Shown piece by piece: positions 5,930 to 10,376 of a stretch of 10,376 bases of DNA. The position numbers and the translations under genes are program-made. The stretch is from the NCBI GenBank assembly GCA_028699735.1, contig JAQVUB010000052.1:1-10376 (forward strand), read 5' to 3'. The first letter of the stretch is position 1. Each line of letters begins with the position of its first letter. Under the pieces are notes generated by a model that saw only the letters and a program-made list of their open reading frames with translations, was not told the origin of the DNA and made no database searches. This DNA comes from Lentisphaeria bacterium (GTDB lineage: Bacteria > Verrucomicrobiota > Lentisphaeria > Oligosphaerales > Oligosphaeraceae).

Positions 5930-8182
5930 ATGGAAGAAAATAGAGAACAGGAAGTTGACCTTCAACACTACCTCAGGGTGCTATTCAAATGGAGATGGGT
6001 TGCCTGCATTTTATTTGCCCTGGTCGTCTTCTTTACGACGATATATAATTTTACGACCACCCCCTTGTACGAATCTTCGGCAAGGCTTTTGATTGAAAAG
6101 GAAAATCCCAATCTGGTGTCCATTCAGGAGGTCATGGCCGTGGATGCCAGCGGACAGGACTATTACCAGACCCAGTATCAGATCATTCAAAGCCGGGCCG
6201 TGGCCCGGGCGGTGATTGAGCGACTGGATCTGGCCAGCAGCGAAGAATTTTTTCCAAAACCCAAGGATCATTTCATCGCCCAGTTCCATCATTGGATGAA
6301 GCAATCCATCGCGGACGCCAAGCAATGGGCGACTGCCCTGCTCAAAACTCCGGATGACAGGTCCATGGCCGAGGATGCATCGGAAGCGGATTCCGCGTTG
6401 GTTTCATCCTTCATCAATCGGATCACGGTCAGTCCGATTCGAAACAGCCGACTGGTGGATGTCAGCGTGCAAGCGAAGGATCCGAAGCAGTCCGCCCGCA
6501 TGGCCAACGCCCTGGTGCGGGCCTATATCGATCAGAATCTGGAAGCCAAGCTTGGCGCGGCCAAGGATGGGGTCAAATGGCTCGGCGAGCGCATGGAGGA
6601 AGAGCGCACAAAGGTTGAAACCGCGGAATTCGCGCTGCTGAAGTACAAGGAAGAAAATCAGATCATCACGGATTTTTCCAGCGATGTTGAAATGATCACC
6701 GCGCAAAAGATCGCCCAGATCAACACCCAGGTTCTGGAAGCCGAATCCGCGAGAGTGGAGGCCGAAACCCGCTACCAGCAGGCGTTGGCCCTGGAACAGT
6801 CTCCGGAAATGCTCGATTCGATTCCAGAGGTGTTGAGCAACGACATCGTCAAGCAGATTAAAAAGATGGAGGTGGATCTTTACAATCGCATGTCCGAGCT
6901 TTCCAATAAGTACGGCCGCAACCATCCCCAGATGCAGGCCATTGAATCCGAGCTGGCGGATTTAAAGAAACGCAAGATCACCGAGGCAAGGCGAGTGGTC
7001 AGTTCCCTGAAAAACCAATATAAGCTGGCCCTGGCGCGGGAAAGCTCGTTAAAGGAAGCGCTGGAACGTCAGAAAAGCGAAAACCTGCTGCTGAATAAAA
7101 AGGCCATTCAGTTCAGCGTCCTGAAGCGCCAGGCCGAAAGCGCTCGACAGATGTATGAGCTTCTGGTCAAACGTTTCAAGGAAACCTCGCTGACCGAGGA
7201 GATGAAAACCGGAAATATTCGGGTCGTGGATCATGCCGAGGTCCCAAAGTATCCGGTGTCGCCCAATAAAAAACGCAACACGTTGCTGGCGGTCGTCATC
7301 GGCCTGATGCTGGGCGTTGGCGCCGCTTTTTTGCTCGACTATCTGGATAATACCATCAAACTGCCCGAGGAAATTAAGGAACATCTGGATATCGCCTATC
7401 TGGGGCCGATTCCCGCGTTCACGCCCCGGGAAAATCCCGATGATATTCCCGAGGATCTGGTTGCCCTGCATTCACCCAAGTCAACGGCAAGCGAATCGTT
7501 CAGGGGAATTCGAACCGGAATCCTGTTTTCCTCGGCCGACATCGCTCCCCATGTGATATTGGTCACCAGCGCCGGACCTGGTGAAGGGAAAACCGTTTGC
7601 GCAGCCAACCTCGCCATTGCCATGGCGCAATCCGGATCCCGGGTGGTGGTGCTTGACTGCGATATGAGAAGGCCGCGGGCTCATAAGGTTTTTAATGTAT
7701 CGCGCGAGATCGGGTTGTCCAATGTACTGGTGGGCTCCGGCTCACTGAAGGATGCGATCGTGCCGACTCAGGTTGAAAACCTTGATTTGATTCCTTCCGG
7801 ACCGATTCCGCCCAATCCATCGGAACTCCTCGGTTCCAAGCGCATGCAGCTGATCCTGGCCGCATTGAGAAAAAAATACAACCGGATTATTATCGATACG
7901 CCGCCGATTACGGCGGTGACCGATGCGGTGGTCATGGCCCAGGCGGTGGACGGCGTCGTGCTGGTGATTCGCGCCGGGGAGACCCCCAGACAGCTGGTGC
8001 AGAACGGATTGGCACAGCTTCAGTCCTCCAAGGCGCACATTCTCGGCGCGGTTTTAAACGGCGTGCATACAGGACGCGACAGCTACTACTATTATCAGTA
8101 TTACTATTATTATTACGGCGAAGACGGACAAAAGCAGAAAAAAACCCGCCAAAAGAAAAAACATAAAGGAACATATGCGTAA
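5930..8182 (+). CDS. Wzc-type polysaccharide co-polymerase and autophosphorylating tyrosine kinase (BY-kinase)
   Basis: The 750-residue inner-membrane protein controls chain length and couples polymerisation to export. In order it has a short cytoplasmic N-terminus, a first membrane segment (about 24-39), a Wzz domain, a long periplasmic coiled-coil region (about 205-400), a GNVR-type segment with proline-containing YPVSPNKK (441-448), and a second membrane segment (about 451-470). The cytoplasmic kinase follows: EX2RX2R oligomerisation motif (E522, R525, R528), Walker A AGPGEGKT (548-555), Walker A' VVVLDCDMRRPR (572-583) and Walker B IIIDTPP (653-659). It ends with a tyrosine cluster (719-729; ten Tyr in eleven positions) that is the expected autophosphorylation site, then a Lys/Arg-rich tail. 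The start at 5930 is supported by AGGGA at 5917-5921. Fusion of co-polymerase and kinase in one chain is the usual proteobacterial arrangement. The DNA of the tyrosine cluster is a TAY trinucleotide tract, discussed in the findings. Confidence 0.95.
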   Translation: MEENREQEVDLQHYLRVLFKWRWVACILFALVVFFTTIYNFTTTPLYESSARLLIEKENPNLVSIQEVMAVDASGQDYYQTQYQIIQSRAVARAVIERLDLASSEEFFPKPKDHFIAQFHHWMKQSIADAKQWATALLKTPDDRSMAEDASEADSALVSSFINRITVSPIRNSRLVDVSVQAKDPKQSARMANALVRAYIDQNLEAKLGAAKDGVKWLGERMEEERTKVETAEFALLKYKEENQIITDFSSDVEMITAQKIAQINTQVLEAESARVEAETRYQQALALEQSPEMLDSIPEVLSNDIVKQIKKMEVDLYNRMSELSNKYGRNHPQMQAIESELADLKKRKITEARRVVSSLKNQYKLALARESSLKEALERQKSENLLLNKKAIQFSVLKRQAESARQMYELLVKRFKETSLTEEMKTGNIRVVDHAEVPKYPVSPNKKRNTLLAVVIGLMLGVGAAFLLDYLDNTIKLPEEIKEHLDIAYLGPIPAFTPRENPDDIPEDLVALHSPKSTASESFRGIRTGILFSSADIAPHVILVTSAGPGEGKTVCAANLAIAMAQSGSRVVVLDCDMRRPRAHKVFNVSREIGLSNVLVGSGSLKDAIVPTQVENLDLIPSGPIPPNPSELLGSKRMQLILAALRKKYNRIIIDTPPITAVTDAVVMAQAVDGVVLVIRAGETPRQLVQNGLAQLQSSKAHILGAVLNGVHTGRDSYYYYQYYYYYYGEDGQKQKKTRQKKKHKGTYA

Positions 8183-8212
8183 ATGCCGATTTGAAGAAGC
8201 AAGGGCCGTTTC

Positions 8213-9010
8213 ATGATCGATCTGCATTGCCATATCCTTTGCAACCTGGATGACGGCCCTGACTGCATGGAAGAAACCGTTTCCATGGCCCTGCGCGCGG
8301 TCAATGACGGAATTCATACGATTGTCGCCACTCCGCATACGCTAAACGGAGTGTATGAAAATTCGTTTGCCCGGGTGGCCCGCGCTGTTATGCAAACCCA
8401 GGAGATCCTGAATCAAAAAAACATTCCCCTGAAGCTGGCGCCCGGCGGTGAAAACCATCTTTGCGCGGGATTGTCCGAAAAGATTCGAAACGGCGATGGG
8501 TGCTTCATTAACGCAAACGGCAAGTACGCACTGGTGGAGTTTCCTTTTCACATGCTTCCGGTGCGATACAAGGAAGAGCTTTTTGCCATCCGCTTGCAGG
8601 GCATTGTGCCAATCATCGCCCATCCGGAAAGAAGCATTCCGTTTCAGCAAGATCCTGAACTGCTTGCGGAGTTGGTTGCAATGGGATGTCTGGTTCAACT
8701 GACCGCCATGAGCGTTACCGGAGAATTCGGAGAGCAAACCATGCGTTGCGCCCACGGGATGCTCAAACAGGGCACGGCCCATGTGATTGCCTCTGATGCG
8801 CATTCATCGGGGAACCGGGCGCCTGTGCTTTCCCTTGCCCTGGAGGCTGCTGCGGACGTGTTGAAAAACAAAGCCCTCGCCAGGACATTCTTTTTTGATC
8901 ATCCGCGGGGGATCATTGAAGGCAAGGAACTGACGATCCAGGCTAGACCCAATCCCGATGCGCGCCGAATGACTTTTCCAGAGAGAATAAAAGCTTTTTT
9001 GGGCGCGTAA
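8213..9010 (+). CDS. PHP-family protein-tyrosine phosphatase (CpsB/CapC/YwqE type)
   Basis: The 265-residue cytoplasmic, metal-dependent enzyme is expected to remove phosphate from the tyrosine tail of the adjacent kinase (EC 3.1.3.48). PHP metal-site motifs are present in order: DLHCHIL (H5, H7), DDGP (13-16), ATPH (H42), GGENH (E80), LVEFPF (E109), AHPER (H137) and SDAH (D195, H197). Its length fits the CpsB/YwqE family (about 240-270 residues). The start at 8213 has AAGGG at 8201-8205 with seven-base spacing, and the protein begins MIDLHCH, which is standard for the family. Only 30 bases separate it from the kinase stop, so the two are almost certainly co-transcribed. This family is unrelated to the low-molecular-weight Wzb phosphatase of enterobacteria; it is typical of Firmicutes and also occurs in some Gram-negative groups such as myxobacteria. 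Confidence 0.93.
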   Translation: MIDLHCHILCNLDDGPDCMEETVSMALRAVNDGIHTIVATPHTLNGVYENSFARVARAVMQTQEILNQKNIPLKLAPGGENHLCAGLSEKIRNGDGCFINANGKYALVEFPFHMLPVRYKEELFAIRLQGIVPIIAHPERSIPFQQDPELLAELVAMGCLVQLTAMSVTGEFGEQTMRCAHGMLKQGTAHVIASDAHSSGNRAPVLSLALEAAADVLKNKALARTFFFDHPRGIIEGKELTIQARPNPDARRMTFPERIKAFLGA

Positions 9011-9017
9011 GATCCAA

Positions 9018-9046
9018 TCGGGCAGGGGGCTCCAGTCAAGAATGAC
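9018..9046 (-). repeat. Degenerate inverted remnant of the leader repeat
   Basis: Read on the minus strand, this segment gives GTCATTCTTGACTGG followed by AGCCCCCTGCCCGAT. The part TGACTGG...CCCCT..CCCGAT aligns with 4735-4757 of the leader repeat (TGACTGG...CCCCTTCCCCGAT) with a few mismatches and one single-base gap. It starts eight bases after the phosphatase gene stop. The match is short, so common origin is plausible but not proven. Confidence 0.4.
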
Positions 9047-9070
9047 GCAAAATTGTGTAAGACGCCTGCC

Positions 9071-9098
9071 GGCGTTTGGCGTTTGGCGTTTGGCGTTT
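9071..9098. repeat. Heptamer tandem repeat, four copies of GGCGTTT
   Basis: Four exact, uninterrupted copies of GGCGTTT occupy this stretch, with no mismatch between units. A small inverted repeat, ACGCC (9062-9066) / GGCGT (9071-9075), uses the first copy as its right arm. The tract lies in the 219-base spacer between the phosphatase and small lipoprotein genes, outside any credible coding frame. Perfect short tandem repeats like this are prone to copy-number change by replication slippage. Confidence 0.88.
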
Positions 9099-9147
9099 GC
9101 AAGGATTTTCAGGAAACATCTGGAAAAACACGTTATCAATAACTGGT

Positions 9148-9210
9148 CAGAAATTTCGGTTAGCGTACGCCGCAGTGACGAGGGATGCCGCGCAACGCAG
9201 AAATTTCGGT
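9148..9210. repeat. Direct repeat pair CAGAAATTTCGGT upstream of the lipoprotein gene
   Basis: The 13-mer CAGAAATTTCGGT occurs exactly at 9148-9160 and 9198-9210, with a period of 50 bases. Each copy contains the palindrome GAAATTTC. The second copy ends four bases before the Shine-Dalgarno sequence of the lipoprotein gene. Two other palindromes lie nearby: GTTAT-CA-ATAAC (9132-9143) and GCGTACGC (9163-9170). The pair could be operator sites or the trace of a duplication. I see no convincing -35/-10 pair in this spacer. Confidence 0.6.
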
Positions 9211-9229
9211 AAATTAAGGAGCAAAAACG

Positions 9230-9721
9230 ATGATTTCAAAAGTGCGCAATCGGTTTGGGTTTTGGGTTTTGGTTCTGTGTCTGGCATTTACGATCATCTT
9301 TTCGGGGTGCTCCGCCTTTCGATCCGGCAGCAACCCGCAGGCTTCCAGCGAGCAGGTTGTTGAACAACGGGACAATAAGAACGCGCCGCTTTACTATGAT
9401 TTCGGGGATGTGCTGGTTCCAAGACAACTGACCGTAGACAAAAAACTTTCCTTTGTCTATCGGACCCCGGGGTTTTCCGCGGGAGTTCTTTCGCTCAAAG
9501 GCCGGGTGGAGATTAATTCTCTGATCGTTTTTTTCAGCAACAATATGGTCAAGGACAATTGGGATCTGGTGAGCTCATTTAAGTCGATGCGAACCATCAT
9601 GCTTTTTCAGAAGGAAAACCGGTGGTGCGTCATCAATATAACGGAAAAGGATTTCTATACATACGTGGAAATATGGGTGTCGCCCACGATAAAAGAACCG
9701 AAGGCTGTTGAAATTCAGTAA
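9230..9721 (+). CDS. Small predicted lipoprotein of unknown function upstream of coaBC
   Basis: The 163-residue protein has a lipoprotein-type signal. A positively charged start (MISKVRNRFG) leads into a hydrophobic core and IIFSGC, with Cys27 as the likely lipidated residue. Phe at the -3 lipobox position is unusual but tolerated. A low-complexity polar linker (about 28-50) is followed by one compact domain (about 52-155) with mixed strands and helices: GDVLVPRQLTVDKKLSF, a FVYRTPGFSAG segment, SLIVFFSNNMVKDNWDLVSSF and a C-terminal VEIWVSPT. I recall similar small lipoproteins near coaBC in Desulfobacterota, but cannot name the domain. The start at 9230 is well supported by TAAGGAG (9215-9221) with eight-base spacing. 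It lies 57 bases upstream of coaBC with no terminator between, so it is probably co-transcribed with that gene rather than with the polysaccharide operon. Confidence 0.85.
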   Translation: MISKVRNRFGFWVLVLCLAFTIIFSGCSAFRSGSNPQASSEQVVEQRDNKNAPLYYDFGDVLVPRQLTVDKKLSFVYRTPGFSAGVLSLKGRVEINSLIVFFSNNMVKDNWDLVSSFKSMRTIMLFQKENRWCVINITEKDFYTYVEIWVSPTIKEPKAVEIQ

Positions 9722-9778
9722 GACAAACGAATCATTTCCAGCTTTTTGACTGCCACATTTTAGAAACGCGGGAATTGC

Positions 9779-10376
9779 ATGTACGGTGAGATTCTGAAAA
9801 ACAAACAGATCGTCCTGGGCGTCTGCGGCGGCATTGCCGCCTATAAGTGCGTTGAATTGGTTCGGCTTTTGATCAAGGCCGGGGCCCGGGTGCGGGTGAT
9901 CATGACGCGACACGCCCAGTGGTTTGTCGGGCCGACCACCTTTGGCGCTTTGACCGGAGAACCGGTTTATGACAAGCTTTTTCAGGAGGACAGGGATGCC
10001 TCGATCCGTCATATCGAATGGGCGGAAAACGCCGATGCGGTGATCATCGCTCCGGCCACCGCCAATATGATTGGGAAAATGGCCAACGGAATCGCCGACG
10101 ATGCGCTGAGCACCTTTCTTCTGGCGGTGACCGCTCCGATTATCGTTTGCCCTTCAATGAACACCCATATGTATGAGAGCCGCGCGGTTCAGAGAAATCT
10201 TGGCGTGTTGGGAACCGACGGCTGCCACATTCTGGCGCCGGTATCCGGACAGCTGGCATGCGGAGCTTCCGGCGCCGGGCGTCTGCCGGAACCTGCGGAA
10301 ATCTGCGATCGGACGGTTGCCCTGCTTTCAAGGAAAGATCTGGTCGGTAAAACCGTTCTGGTAACCGCCGGTCCTA
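9779..10376 (+). CDS. coaBC: Bifunctional phosphopantothenoylcysteine decarboxylase/phosphopantothenate-cysteine ligase (partial, 5' part)
   Basis: The cytoplasmic coenzyme A biosynthesis enzyme (also called dfp) joins cysteine to 4'-phosphopantothenate and decarboxylates the product. The first 199 residues are visible and the window cuts the rest. They cover the whole flavin-dependent CoaC decarboxylase domain: an N-terminal IVLGVCGGIAAYK, the catalytic His in SIRHIEW (H78), APATANMIGKMANGIADD for FMN binding, CPSMNTHMY with the substrate-binding Asn (N128; family PxMNxxM), and ACGASGAGRLPE containing the flap Cys (C161). The CoaB ligase domain begins at about residue 189 with GKTVLVTAGP. 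CoaBC is normally about 400 residues, so about half is missing only because of the window edge. The ATG at 9779 follows GGGA (9770-9773) with five-base spacing. This gene marks the return to housekeeping functions. Confidence 0.95.
   Translation, partial: MYGEILKNKQIVLGVCGGIAAYKCVELVRLLIKAGARVRVIMTRHAQWFVGPTTFGALTGEPVYDKLFQEDRDASIRHIEWAENADAVIIAPATANMIGKMANGIADDALSTFLLAVTAPIIVCPSMNTHMYESRAVQRNLGVLGTDGCHILAPVSGQLACGASGAGRLPEPAEICDRTVALLSRKDLVGKTVLVTAGP

Noticed and set aside
9071..9100. Sigma-54 site or CRISPR-like array in the heptamer tract
   Set aside because: The GG to GC spacing within the tract is 12 rather than 10 bases. The units are contiguous heptamers without spacers, so this is a simple tandem repeat.

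Overview
The window looks like part of a Gram-negative exopolysaccharide locus. The likely source is a Desulfobacterota-type organism (the former sulfate-reducing Deltaproteobacteria), although this rests on soft evidence. The base composition is moderate, there are lipoprotein and outer-membrane signal peptides, a sigma-54-like promoter, and a dispersed palindromic repeat of a style I associate with that group. All recognisable genes are on the + strand.

Region 1 (1-2346) holds the last 45 codons of an unidentified upstream gene. Two bases after it starts a 734-residue multi-spanning O-antigen ligase/polymerase (Wzy-like) protein with a soluble C-terminal domain. Region 2 (2347-4430) is a separate unit. 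A well-formed sigma-54 (-24/-12) promoter precedes a small secreted protein of unknown function and an outer-membrane beta-barrel of the kind found in exopolysaccharide loci, and the unit ends in a strong intrinsic terminator. Region 3 (4431-4803) is non-coding. It carries a GNRA-loop hairpin, a candidate promoter and a dispersed palindromic repeat that runs up to the next gene's ribosome-binding site.

Region 4 (4804-9010) is the export and control cassette. It encodes a Wza/OPX-type polysaccharide export lipoprotein, a Wzc-type co-polymerase fused to a bacterial tyrosine kinase with a dense tyrosine tail, and a PHP-type (CpsB/YwqE) protein-tyrosine phosphatase that probably reverses the kinase. 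Region 5 (9011-9229) is a repeat-rich spacer with a degenerate inverted repeat remnant, four heptamer copies and a 13-base direct repeat. Region 6 (9230-10376) returns to housekeeping: a small lipoprotein of unknown function, then coaBC (coenzyme A synthesis), cut by the window edge.

Together regions 1, 2 and 4 encode polymerisation, chain-length control and export of a Wzx/Wzy-type polysaccharide. The most interesting point is architectural. The OPX protein ends directly after its second SLBB domain and lacks the C-terminal helix that forms the Wza outer-membrane pore. The separately encoded beta-barrel may therefore supply the outer-membrane channel, as proposed for the Myxococcus Wzp systems.
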